From Molossus alvarezi (lineage: Eukaryota; Chordata; Mammalia; Chiroptera; Molossidae): a stretch of DNA of 64,000 nt. The stretch lies in assembly GCA_037176705.1 (NCBI GenBank), contig CM073905.1:31652986-31716985 (forward strand). The letters are read 5' to 3'. The notes beneath the pieces are model-generated. The model did no database searches. It saw only the letters and a program-made list of their open reading frames with translations, and was not told the DNA's origin. Position numbers and translations under genes: made by a program. Shown piece after piece: positions 34,921-49,713 of the stretch. Each line of letters begins with the position of its first letter. Position 1 is the first letter of the stretch.

Positions 34921-36399
34921 TTTAATGGTAGCGCTATTTTATTGCTTTAAGGATATTAAATTATTTGTTGGGGTAAGGACAGGCAATGGGCAGGGTACCT
35001 GGGTTCTGAGTGCCTTCTAAGCAGACTTACAACCAGTTTTTCTCATTTTATCTCCTCTCAGCTTTTCAATCCTACTTCAACAGGTACCTCTGATTATAAT
35101 CCCTGAGGCTAAGGGGATTTTGTGTAAATTGGGTTGTTTCTTTGCTTTCTCTACAGCTAGGATTCAGCTTTCTTAAGTATTCTGTGCCTATACCTCTTGA
35201 GCATCTGCTGCATCGCTTTAAAAGCCTTGAAATGTTTGGTGCTCCTGTCTTCTCTCCTGCCTACCATTATGATTTTATAATTAAGGAAGAAAAAAAAAAC
35301 CTCTAGACTTTACTAATGTGTTTTAGAGGGGTTTAAGTGAGAGCAAAAGCAGATGTGTGTGTTTACTCTGCCATCTTTACCTGGAGCTGATTAGTTATGT
35401 TTTAACAGAAGTTTTCTGTTATCCTGACTTTTCCCTCTTGCGATGAATTGAGTTGAGAGGTGACATAATATGTTTATTGTCTGTTTTCTCTGATCTACTA
35501 GAGCTGTAACACTATCACAGGAAGAAGTGAAGTGAGGCCGACTTGGAATTTCCTAGTGCACTCCTGTTAACCTCAGATGATCAAATCTGCCTGTTCTACA
35601 CACCATCTAGAATCCTGCCCAGGATGGATATTAAGTTAATTGCTCTGTAGTTTGAGAAATCTTTCTTTCAGCTTTCTCGAACATTCAGATACCTTCTGGC
35701 AACCCTCTTATTCCCGCTGATCATTCTAAAAGTTCAGTCTCATAAGTTGTCTTTGTGAGTGGGATGTAATTAGCCTGGGCCAGGAGACTTGAACTCATTA
35801 TAGTATCTAGGTCAACCATATCACTTTACCAGTCTGGAAGCTGAGGGTGCCCTGAGAAGCAGGTTTCCTAATATTATATATGTAAAAGATTGAAAAAGCA
35901 GGACTTGAATCTAGATCTCCTGACCTCCAACCAGTATCTTCCATGGTACTATAGCCTAGGTTCATTGTTGTCAAGGCCTGTTAGGTTGACTCTGTTCCAT
36001 GACCTCTGAATACAGTTTTAACTCTGGAGAGCCACATTGCAAGTACAGTATATGCTGTTGGTCATGAAGGATCTGATTGCAATGGGTCAGTGCAAATAAA
36101 TGACCTCCATTGGGAGAATTTATCAGTTCATTTCCTGTGTGTAGTACCTAAAGAAGAGGATATAAAGAATCAATATACATTTTCTTTAAATACACCCATG
36201 CTGTTAGAAAGTGCATTTATCCAGATTCTGTTATAAACTATTTAATTTGAATTATTCTGAACTGATTGTAGTGGCCTCCTGTTTAGGCCAGGGGAGTCTC
36301 TGCTGGTTAAGTTTAATTTTCTGAGAACCTTGACTACCTGCCTGTACAATAGATACCAGCCATTGCTGAGGAAATTTCCCTCTAGTCTCTCTTGCTATT
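34921..36399. other. Intron 1 spacer with unassigned 35.4-35.8 kb block
   Basis: Mostly unassigned sequence. The block at about 35440-35840 has an unusually even base composition and phrases that recall antisense reverse-transcriptase text of CR1-like LINEs, for example 'ggatggatattaagttaatt' at 35620-35639. I could not settle whether it is a LINE relic or a conserved non-coding element. A MIR-like fragment lies near 35890-35960. Confidence 0.35.
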
Positions 36400-36676
36400 A
36401 GAATAGCTATTTTCGCCCTGGCTGGTTTGGCTCAGTGATTAGAGCATCGGCCTGCGGTCCAGAGAGGCCCAGGTTCGGTTCCCGCTAAGGGCACGTACCT
36501 CGGTTGCAGTTTGTCCCCGGCCCTGGTTGGGTTGTGCGGGTGGCAACCACTCAATGTGTCCCTTTCACATCGATGTTTCTCTCTCTCTCTCTCTCTCTCT
36601 CCCCCCCCCACTCTATCTGAACAAAAAATGGAAAAATGACCTCTGGTGAGGATAAAAAAAAAGAATAGCTATTTTC
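36400..36676 (+). mobile_element. Ves SINE, type A, 15-bp TSD
   Basis: Perfect direct repeats AGAATAGCTATTTTC at 36400-36414 and 36662-36676. Body starts GCCCTGGCTGGTTTGGCTCA and ends CCTCTGGTGAGG plus A tail. Confidence 0.96.
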
Positions 36677-36969
36677 TTGGCTTGTTATACGTACCCTCTA
36701 AGAATTAGCTTGTGTAGATACAGTCTTAGAGTGGTAACATGTAAAAGAAGGCATATAATTATTTCAGTGAAATAAAAATATCTCTTCTATTCATGGGATG
36801 GTGTGTGGGCACCCTTATACTAGTTTTCTTAATACCTCAGGAAGACTAAAGAAAGATTTATGAACTTTCTTAAATTAGAAAATATGGCCTTGAGCTCTTG
36901 TCATTGCTAAATTGAGTTGATGACAGTTTCTTTGTAGTATTTTATAATCCTCCAGAGCTAATTTTTACC

Positions 36970-37250
36970 ATTAGCCCTATGAAGCAGCATGGCAGAGTGG
37001 AAAGAATTTATGCTTTAAATTCAGTTATGTTTCAAATCCAGTTATATTTGGGATCTGCTGTTTGCTACTTGTGTGGTTATAGGGAGAATTATTTGACCTT
37101 TTTGAGTCCTCATTTCTTTAGTAGTCTGTGAAGTTTAGAAACTATATGAAGACCCTAGTATGGTGTCTCATGTTAGAAATTATTTGTGAAGACCGTAGTG
37201 TGGTGCTTGATATTAAGTTGACGGTGAATAAATAATGATGATTATCATTA
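36970..37250 (+). repeat. MIR SINE
   Basis: MIR order: 'agcagcatggcagagtggaa', 'tttgggatctgctgtttgct', 'gaccttttttgagtcctca' region and a tail resembling the MIR 3' part, which is partly duplicated ('gaagaccctagtatggtg' and 'gaagaccgtagtgtggtg'). Confidence 0.6.
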
Positions 37251-37467
37251 TTATATATATATGTGCATACTGTTTTGTTCCCTGATTCTATATTTTAAAT
37301 ACCATGTAATTTTAAATTTAAATATAATTATGGAGAAATATTGCAGTTTTGGGATAATTTGCATCTAGAAATATTTTAAGGGGTTGCTTTATAATTTTGA
37401 AATTATTAAAGAATTTTGAGTATTGGAGATACACATTTGTCAGAAATTGGGTCAACAGAACTTTGTG

Positions 37468-37732
37468 TTGAATTGATTTTTTTTTTTTTTTGTCCTCGCC
37501 TGAGGACATTTTTGCATTTATCTTCAGATAGAGTGAGGGGGGCGGGGAGCGGAGAAAGAGAAAGTGAGAGAGACGCATAGACTGGTTGCCACCCACATGA
37601 CCACAACTGGGGCCGGGGACAAACTGCAACTGAGGTAGGTGCCCTTAGTGGATACTGAACCCAGGACTCTTTGGTCCGCAGGCCGACACTCTAACCCCTG
37701 AGCCAAACCGGCCAGGGCTTGAACTGATTTTT
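37468..37732 (-). mobile_element. Ves SINE, type A, 14-bp TSD
   Basis: Direct repeats TTGAATTGATTTTT and TTGAACTGATTTTT (right copy 37719-37732), one mismatch. Hairpin 'tcctcgcctgagga'. Confidence 0.94.
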
Positions 37733-38351
37733 AAGTGTAAACATGATCATAATATAAGAACATATTTTAGTCTAATTGAATATATACATCCATTATAGGA
37801 ATTTTTTTCCTTGGACAAATTTCAGTAACACTTAAGTTATCTTTCCTCTTATCAACATTAATTTAAAATTAAAAGGTAAATCTTTGAACATTGATTTCAT
37901 ACACAGTTATCTCTGTTAGGCTGGAATAGTGGTTCATTGTTACATTTTCCAATGAACACTAGAATAATGATATTTAAGTTTAGCTTTAAGGTAAAGGAAC
38001 TAAATTGTTTAAAAATAATTGGACTTTTTTCAGTTATTTTGACTGAATGAGGTATGAAGTGGTTAAGTTTGTAGTCTTGCTGTTATGTCACTTGCATTTG
38101 TGTTATCTCACTTGCTAGAACAACTTCATAAAGAATATAGAGCAGGTGGCAGTGGCTTTCCTTTACCACTGAGACCATAGAAGCACGGTTAGGAGGTAAG
38201 TGGAAGTGCTAGGATTAGGAAACTATTCTCCTGAATCAAAGCCAAATATTTTGTTTGTTGAACCATGCCGGAGGTTATAGGTGGAAGTATTCTAGTGAGT
38301 AAATTGTTGTTCATACATTTTCTTGGAGAAGGATTCATCTGATGTTTAAAG

Positions 38352-38640
38352 CTCTGATATATTCTTTTTTTTTTTTTTTTTTAATCCTCACCTATGGCTG
38401 TGTTTGTTGATTTTAGAGAGAGGGGAAGGTTGGGGGGGGCAGAGAGAGAGAGAGAGAGAGGGAGAGGAACACTGATGTGAGAGAGAAATATCTATCGATT
38501 AGCTCTCGTACATGCCCCCACTGGGGATCAAACCCACTACCTAGATATGTGCCCTGACTGAGAATCGAACCTGCAACCTTTTAGTGCATATGGAGCAGTG
38601 CTCCAACCAGCAGAGCCACCTGGCCAGGACTCTGATATAT
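38352..38640 (-). mobile_element. Ves SINE, intermediate type, 11-bp TSD
   Basis: Direct repeats CTCTGATATAT at 38352-38362 and 38630-38640. It combines a type A-like end ('aatcctcacct') with a type B-like body ('gttgattttagagagag'), so it is either an intermediate subfamily or a chimera. Confidence 0.88.
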
Positions 38641-38906
38641 CTTAGTTTTCTAACCTTTTGAAAATGGGTAATGTACGTATTAGTAATTCATATTTATTGG
38701 TATCTTTTTATAACCCCCCCCATTCTTTCCTCCCCTACCCTCTCATTCCCCCCATTCTTTGGCACAGACCACTAACTTAAGCAGTAATAAGAAAAATTAG
38801 TTTTTTACTTAATTTTTCTGATTTCAGCTGGCCTTTTTAGTCTTTCTCTTTAGTTTTTTTGTGGCACTTATTTAAAAAATCGATGTTAGGTTTTCTGATT
38901 AAAACA

Positions 38907-39188
38907 CATACACAGCTTTTTTTTTTTTTTTTTTATCCTCACCCGAGGATATTTTTCCATTTTTTTGTACAAATAGAGTGGGAAGGAGAGAGAGGAAGGG
39001 AGAGAGAGACAGAAACATCGACGTGAAGGGACACATCGAGTGGCTGCCACCCGCACGACCAACCAGGGCCTGGGACAAACTGCAACCGAAGTACATGCCC
39101 TTAGCGGGAACCGAACCCGGGACTCTCCGGACCGCAGGCCGACGCTCTAACCGCTGAGCCAAACCGGCCAGGGCCATACACAGCTTTT
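38907..39188 (-). mobile_element. Ves SINE, type A, 14-bp TSD, young
   Basis: Perfect direct repeats CATACACAGCTTTT at 38907-38920 and 39175-39188. It has an intact hairpin and a CpG-containing head (CCGGCCAGGGCC on -), suggesting a recent insertion. Confidence 0.96.
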
Positions 39189-39232
39189 ATTTGAAGAAAC
39201 AAAGGGACTTGTAAGACCGAAAAACACACAAA

Positions 39233-39485
39233 GGACATGCATAGATGACTCAAAGAGAAGTCCAACTACTACTAGTAATGACAATAGTATCATTTACATT
39301 TTTTACCATGTACGAGGTACTGTCCCCAAGTACTTTATGTATACTAACTCATTTAATCAACTGTAAATACTATTACCCTCATTTTACTAGTGAGGCAACT
39401 GAGAGACAAAGGTTAAATGACTTCTGAGGTACTTGCTACTTATAGCTAGTAAGTGCAGAGCTGGGATTCAAACCATGGAAGGCTG
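39233..39485 (-). repeat. MIR SINE (reverse)
   Basis: The reverse MIR order is clear: 'actaactcatttaatcaact', 'cctcattttactagtgaggc', 'gctagtaagtgcagagctgg' and 'gattcaaacca'. Confidence 0.8.
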
Positions 39486-39534
39486 GCACAAAGTTATACT
39501 TCTGATCAAATATGTTAGTAATTTTTTAATAAGC

Positions 39535-39730
39535 AGAAGGGTCTTGGGTTTGATTCCGGTCAAGGGCACTGTGGTACCTGGGTTGCAGGTTCGATTTCCG
39601 GCCCTAGTTTGGGTCTTGGAGGAGGCAGCCAATCGATGTGTCTCTCTCATATCTCTCTCTCTCTCTCTTCCTCCCTCGCTCCCTTCCACTGTCTCTAAAA
39701 AGTAAAAATGTATATACACACACACACAAA
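39535..39730 (+). mobile_element. Ves SINE, 5'-truncated
   Basis: Lacks the A-box head and begins inside the tRNA-like part ('ggtcttgggtttgattccgg'), then the CT tract and a tail that has become (CA)n. TSD not found. Confidence 0.8.
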
Positions 39731-39752
39731 ACAGGAAGAACATAGAATAAGA

Positions 39753-39998
39753 TGCTTATAATTATTTCTTTTGAAAATACGTTTTTATTGATTTTTAGAG
39801 AGAGAGAAAGGAAGAGGGAGAAAGAAAAATATCGATGAGAGAGAAACATCAATTGGCTGCCTCTTGCATGCCCCTTACTGGGGATCAAGCCTGAAGCCCA
39901 GGCATGTTCCCTGCCTGGGAATCAAACAACGACCTCTTGGTCCGTGGGACGATGCTCAACCATTGAGCCATAGTGGCTGGGTGCTTATAATTATTTCT
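39753..39998 (-). mobile_element. Ves SINE, type B, perfect 17-bp TSD
   Basis: Direct repeats TGCTTATAATTATTTCT at 39753-39769 and 39982-39998. Body 'tttttattgatttttagag' to 'gccatagtggctgggt'. Confidence 0.96.
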
Positions 39999-40081
39999 AA
40001 TGTGACTATGGAAAATAATTGTTTTTGGTATGATTTTGAGTTTCTTTTTTATTTATATTATTTATGAACATTTTACATTGG

Positions 40082-40336
40082 CCATGTAGTCCTTTCTAAA
40101 AAATTTTTTTTCTTTATTGATATTAAAGAGAGAGAGAGGAAGGGAGAGGGAGAGAGAGATACAAACATCAATGAGAAAGAACATTGACTGGCTGCCTCCT
40201 GCATGCCCCTCACTGGGGATGAGGCCCACAACCTGGGCATGTGCCCTGACCCTGAGTCGAAATGGCGACCTCTTGGTGCATGTGTGTGTGGATGCTCATC
40301 CACTGAGCCACACTGGCTGGGCCCATGTAGTCCTTT
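40082..40336 (-). mobile_element. Ves SINE, type B, 14-bp TSD
   Basis: Perfect direct repeats CCATGTAGTCCTTT at 40082-40095 and 40323-40336. Last SINE before exon 2. Confidence 0.96.
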
Positions 40337-43960
<3,624 letters not shown>

Positions 43961-43989
43961 TTTATAAAAGCAGATGATTCAAGACATTT

Positions 43990-44740
43990 TCTGTTGTTTT
44001 CAGATATGCTCAAAGTTAGGTTTTTCTTCAAGACAGAATTTAAACTTTTTTGGGAAAAGTATATTCACACAGTCTTAAAGTTTCACCCCAAATGTATTTA
44101 ATGAGTACAAAAGCAAAAGAGTGTGTTTACACTGGAGAAATCTGGCAGATACTACCTTGACCAAGTAATCAAACTTAGCAGGTTCAATATTGGGACAAAT
44201 TAACATGATGTGCTGCTGATATGATGTCACAGAAAGTACATGACACCTATTCAATATTCTTGCCAAAAATGTTTTAACTTGAATCTAATCATGAGGAAAC
44301 AATTAGACAAATTCAGATGTGAAACATTTGATGGGACAGTTTCTCCCTTCAAAGAACATCAACATCATTGAAGAACATACAGAAAAGACAACTTGGAAAA
44401 TATTCCAAATTAGAGGAGATTAAAGAGATAAGATATCTAAATGTAACGTGATCCCTGATTTCTCTAATAAGCTATAAAAAGGCATGACAGGGATACTTGA
44501 AAAAAATTTGAATATAGACTGAATATTAGATAATTTAATTATATTAATGCTAAATTTCTTGAGTAGGATGATAGCATACTGGTTATGTAGGAAAATGTCC
44601 CACATTCTCATAAGAGTTGCATGCTGAAGTATTTAGGGATATGATTTATGAAGTCTGGAAATTACCTTCAAATGGAATGGAAAGAAAAAGAGGTATGTGT
44701 ATATATGCATACAAATATTTTTCAAAATAATAAGTTCAGG
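43990..44740 (+). mobile_element. Ancient L1M 3'UTR
   Basis: Follows a recognisable old L1 3'UTR: 'gtttcaccccaaatgtattt', 'ttcaatattgggacaaatta', 'tcacagaaagtacatgacac', 'aaatgtaacgtgatccctga' and 'tttttcaaaataataagttc' near the end. No open frame. Confidence 0.65.
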
Positions 44741-45239
44741 GGAGGGAGTTAGGTTCTTCCTTAGAGACACCTAGACAAAAGTTACATCAATCCCATCATT
44801 TGAGATGATAAACTATAATCTATATATACAGATTGTAATATTAGCAAAGCAGTTCTGCACTCTCTTCTCTCAGCCTTCTATCCTTACAAAATGCCCACTT
44901 CTTCCAGAGGCTTTAGCGGTATAAACAATTGTATTAGAGTGTCTTAAATTATCTTACAGTGGTCACAGTCAGAAAACCAGGTATGTTTTTCCTAGCTCTC
45001 TATTATCTAACGCTGTGCTTGCAGTGGCCCGCACCTGCTGGTATAGGTGGCAGCACTCTGGAAAATAGAAAAACGAAATACTTATGACTCTAAATATAAC
45101 AACAAAATATAGTGACTGATATTCTGCCCCTATACTGACAGTAAAGTCACTTCTTAAGACTTCGAATACTAATATTGGACAGTTATTTTTTAGAGGTGGA
45201 CAGATGTCTTTCCATTATAATTTACATTTGTTTTAATCA

Positions 45240-45431
45240 AAATGAAAAGGGAGTCCTGGCCAGGTAGCTCCGTTGGTTGGTGCGTCGTCCCAATACACCA
45301 ATGTTTTGAATTAAAAATCCCAGGTCAGGGCACATTATAAACATCAACCTATGAATGCATAAAAAAGTGTAACAACAAATCAATCTCTCTCTCAAATCAA
45401 TAAATAAAAATTTACTTTTTAAATGAAAAGG
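45240..45431 (+). mobile_element. tRNA-derived SINE of a different family, 11-bp TSD
   Basis: Direct repeats AAATGAAAAGG at 45240-45250 and 45421-45431. The head 'ctggccaggtagctccgttg' has a different A-box region from Ves, the middle is unlike Ves ('acatcaacctatgaatgcat'), and the tail is 'caataaataaaaa'. Only copy of its kind in the window. Confidence 0.88.
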
Positions 45432-46185
45432 TATAGCACATATAGATTAAATTTTAAAATGAGACAGCGCACATTTACAGCTGATTTTCATTGTAGAATA
45501 TACACAAAATAAAATGGATTTTAGTACTTCCTTGGGAATTAAAAGCAGAAGTAATAATGCCATTTTTTTAAACTAGGTTTTAGTCTCCTCCCATTATGAA
45601 ATCATTTAAAAATTTAAGTATATAAGACAACCTCTGAGAGTTATGTTATGTTAGAACCATACAAGATAGGTTTCATTCATTCAACAAACATTATTATTAA
45701 GTACATTCTAGACTCTATAGGATACTTCTCCTGGACTGGGGACCGTTAATAATTTTGGTCAAGCCATTACCAGTTCCTTGAAGTTTGTGCTTGCTCTTTG
45801 TAACACTTTGGGGTTTCAAGATTGCGTATCTTTCCTACCACTTACTAATAGGCAATGAAATGACCAGAAGATTGTGTTTATAGAAGGACTTTGGTTGGTT
45901 GATTAGAAGAAGTCAATTTAGCCTACTATGTTAATCTCTAAAATTCATATTGAAAATGTGGAAAAGAATTTAGTCAAGAAAGAAGAGCTAAGTTAAAATA
46001 AAATTTGCAAAGACTATTCAGTACATAATCATTGGTATTTTTAAATTTAAATAAATCTGTATCTTAAACTACACAGAATGTTTAAGTTCATAGCTTAATT
46101 TAGAAAAAATAATTTATTGCAATAGCAAGGTCTTCCTGCTCATATTCATCTTGTATATAATCTTCCTAATTCTTTATTTTTCTGA
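45432..46185. other. Intron 2 spacer, no gene seen
   Basis: AT-rich sequence, possibly with L2-like scraps near 45660-45740. No gene. Confidence 0.4.
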
Positions 46186-46189
46186 TCAG

Positions 46190-46690
46190 AAACCTATAAA
46201 AATTTTTCAAATTTTATCAAATTAAGTTCAAATTCCACCGTTGGTTCAGTGAACTTCACACTGTACCCCACTTTCCAGGCTTTCAGTCTCCCTCACTATT
46301 TCAGTCATACCCCAAGCTCCAGGCAAACCTGCTCTTCCCACAATTCGTTCGCTGCCTGAAGGCCCTTTGTACAGGCTACTTCCTCTGACTAGGCTAAGCT
46401 CTATCCCAACCTAGAGGACTCTCTACTTACTTTGTGTTCCCCACCTCAAGCCTCACCAGCTCTGGGCTTCCCAGTCATCTCCTTATCCTTTGTTCCCCAA
46501 GGTTGAATCTCATAATTATGCAGAATCCCATAACTTAATGATTTACAGCTTACACCATTGTATCATTAAGGATTTATTTAGCTATCCAAATAAGACTGTG
46601 AGCTCCTTAAAGATAAGGACTCATTTTACATACCCAGGACTTATCACAGCTCTAGCCTAGTAGAGGTTAAATAGACAAACCAGAAACCAA
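46190..46690 (+). repeat. L2 LINE 3' region
   Basis: Long match to L2 order: 'tcataccccaagctccaggc', 'ctgaaggccctttgtacagg', 'aagcctcaccagctctgggc', 'actgtgagctccttaaagat' and 'cttatcacagctctagccta'. One of the better preserved L2 copies here. Confidence 0.8.
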
Positions 46691-46699
46691 GAAGATCTA

Positions 46700-47330
46700 T
46701 CAAACTTAGCAATAAGACTCACAGTGGTCTTACAAGTTTATGGAACACTTGATGCATTAGTTCTGGAATTGAATGTCTGCCCATTGGGATGGTAGTCAAT
46801 CTACTATATTTCTCTTATACAATTATAATGTTCTCTGCATTATAGATATTTATGTGCTTGTCTTATACCATTTTTAGACTAACTTATCAAGGGTAGAGAG
46901 ATAACATTAGACCTCTATAATTGGACCCACTGATACAGATACTGGTGGATGACACAAGGAAGACTATTTACATGTATCTACTGCTCAGCCAGTGCCCTGC
47001 TTCACCCCCACCATGTGGTGAAGGCAGTAAAGTTACAAATCTACCTTACAGCGATCCAAGACAGACAAATCTTAAGTTCTGACCTCTTTCTAACACGACT
47101 TAAGATTTATTATGAAACTTTGTTTAGAGTGTAAGTCTAGATAAATTTCTTATGAGCAGGGTTACCTTCAGTGCTCCAACATTTTATTATTTCCAGTAAT
47201 TCCACCAACCATTAAAACTGAAAAATGATTACTTCAACCTAAAAGTATATTTTAAAAATTAGTATTTGACGAACATTAGCAAACATTGAATGTTATAAAG
47301 AACAGACCAATTGTTTAAAAAAATACCAAA
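46700..47330. other. Intron 2 spacer, no gene seen
   Basis: Single-copy sequence, nothing recognisable. Confidence 0.4.
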
Positions 47331-47333
47331 ATG

Positions 47334-47540
47334 TTTTAATTTTTCTTTTTCTTTATTGATTTTAGAGAGAGAGGATGGGAGAGGGAAGAGAGAGAGACAC
47401 ATTGACGAGAGAACATTGATTGGCCACCTTCTGCTCCCCCTTCCACTGGGGAATTGGCCCACAAGCTGGGCCACCTCTTGGTGCATGGGTCGAAGCTCAA
47501 CCATTGAGCCACACCGGCTTGGCCAAATTATTTTAATTTT
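47334..47540 (-). mobile_element. Ves SINE, type B, internally shortened
   Basis: Direct repeats TTTTAATTTT at 47334-47343 and 47531-47540. The body lacks a segment of the tRNA-like region ('ctgggccacctcttggtgca' joins directly), so it is about 30-40 bp shorter than its relatives. Confidence 0.88.
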
Positions 47541-47564
47541 GATGTATGATTTAATTGTTGTCAT

Positions 47565-47755
47565 TGTAGTACCAGCAGCAATAGTTACAATTACTAACTG
47601 TTCTTTGTGCTGTTCTAAGTACTTGAACTATTTTATCCTTATAACCCAATTTACAGTGAGGAAACTGAGGCCCTGCTAAGTTAAATAATTTGGCCAAGAA
47701 TACACAGCTAGCAAGGATTCAATCCCAAGCCCATTCTATGCACCACTGTGCCATA
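47565..47755 (-). repeat. MIR SINE (reverse)
   Basis: 'ttatccttataacccaattt', 'cagtgaggaaactgaggccc', 'ccaagaatacacagctagca' and 'gattcaatcccaagcc' follow the reverse MIR order. Confidence 0.8.
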
Positions 47756-47759
47756 AAGT

Positions 47760-49630
47760 ATAAACAGCAATAATTGACAGGGATAAGCTATAAATGTGTT
47801 TGTCTTCTCTCATATTATTTTGTAGGTATTTTAAGCATTTGAACAAAAAGTCTAATAAAACCAACTTCAAAACCAACTCACATGTGTACCCTTAGGATTA
47901 TTCTTTATAGGGATACTTTATGCATTTAAATCTAAAATGATTGCTTGGTATTGTATTTTACCATCAGGATTCTTAGTGGTATCTATTTTGTGTACACTGT
48001 AAAGACATAGTGAAATGCCTAATAATACAGTCAAAATGCATTTTAAGAAACAGTAAGTAAAATGTCCTTATAAAAAGAGAATGTTACAAATATAATAGTA
48101 ACAGCATAAATGTTAATGATTCTGCCAAAAGTTATTTTACCCAAAATCAAATGACTCTTAGATATATTAGTAGAGAATGAAACAGATGCTAAAAATCCCC
48201 AATTTTATAAATAGCAATTAATATATTCCCTCCGTATCCTTCATTTTTTTTTCATGATTGCTATATTTGTCATATTGTCCCTCACTTGAAGCAAAGTTAT
48301 CTGTATGCTGTTCATTTTTCTAATTAAGTTTCAAATATTTTCTAATATTACGTTGAACCATTTTAAATTACCCTTTCTAACCACTTTATCTATAAAATTG
48401 GACACTTCATATCCTTCAATCTAAAAACTTGCACAAATTCAACATTTAAAAAGAGTAGATGTACTCAAGGAAGTTATGATTGTTTCATCACTGTAATACT
48501 TTCCTGGTGGTTCACAAAGGAATAAACACTCTACATACTGTTTGGACTCAATAGGAAAGAACATAAAAATAAATTATTCTCATGAGAAAACACTCATAAT
48601 GTTGATAATGAACTCTATAAAATTATGGACAAGTAGGTAGGATTATATAACTAATTAGCTTATAGTCTGACTTTTCCATTGATTTTTGGTGATTTCTGGT
48701 TATCTTCGACTAAAATGAAATAATTTTAATATTATAAATGGATTTATTCTCAATTGAAATGAAAAAAATTGCTTTCTATGAAAATTAATGGCCCCTTTAC
48801 ATATAAAATTAACAGGAGTGAAATTATCTCTAGGTGAAATGTTACTCAGTTTGGAAATTTCTTGTAAAGATAAAATCTGATACCTGACTTTCCACCCTGT
48901 TTTTATATCTCTCTCTCTTTTTTTTTTCTTTTCCATTATTGGTGGTCAGTTTATGATTTATTGAAATTAATCTCTGACTAAATTGGAAAATATATTTTTT
49001 TACATTGGTTGGACTTATTCTTCAAGTATAAAATTCTGGTGATTTTAAAAACAGATGAATTACAGCATTCTGTAGCATTCTAGAGTTGTAGTATTTTATC
49101 TATCAACATTTTTATGTTATTTTACACGGCATTAATAATTCTTGAGATTGCTAACACAATGCTCCTGAAAAGTAAATTTTACTTTAACTTTCATATTTGT
49201 TATTTTGTTGGTAATAATAGAAAAATACATTTGTATTGTATGAGAAACAAGCACTTTTAGGGAAAATGTGCCCAGTGGTAAATGGCAGCTAGTTCTAAAT
49301 AGTTTTTAAAGTAAATAGACCTTGTTTTTACTGTGATCTGAATTATTCAAGTCTTGATATAAAATTTCTGATTTTTAAAATAACTTCTACTATGTTCTAT
49401 ATTCTGTGTTTAGTTTGAAAGAATTAGTTTGCTAAAGCTATAAAATAGTATGATTATCTAAATGATTGTAGTATGCTTACTGAAATACTAGATTAGTAGA
49501 AAATTATAAATTATATCCTTAAAGAGAAAATGAATACTTATTAAGACTTTGATAAGTAATAAATTTATATTATAAAATTATGCCAAGAATGTAATGATTT
49601 CCAGAATTCTTTCATATGAAGAATAAAAAA
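47760..49630. other. AT-rich intron 2 spacer
   Basis: Strongly AT-rich single-copy DNA with no SINE and no coding signal. Confidence 0.5.
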
Positions 49631-49632
49631 AG

Positions 49633-49713
49633 ATCTAATGGATTATTTATTAATCAGTGTCACTCCAATAAAGTCAATAAAAATAATATCTAGAAAAAAA
49701 ATCTAATGGATTA
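49633..49713 (+). mobile_element. 55-nt L1 3'-end stub with 13-bp TSD
   Basis: Direct repeats ATCTAATGGATTA at 49633-49645 and 49701-49713 enclose 55 bases: the terminal L1 segment 'atcagtgtcactccaataaa', then 'gtcaataaaa' and a short A-rich tail. The same terminal segment recurs in the longer L1 copy near 60680. Confidence 0.88.
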
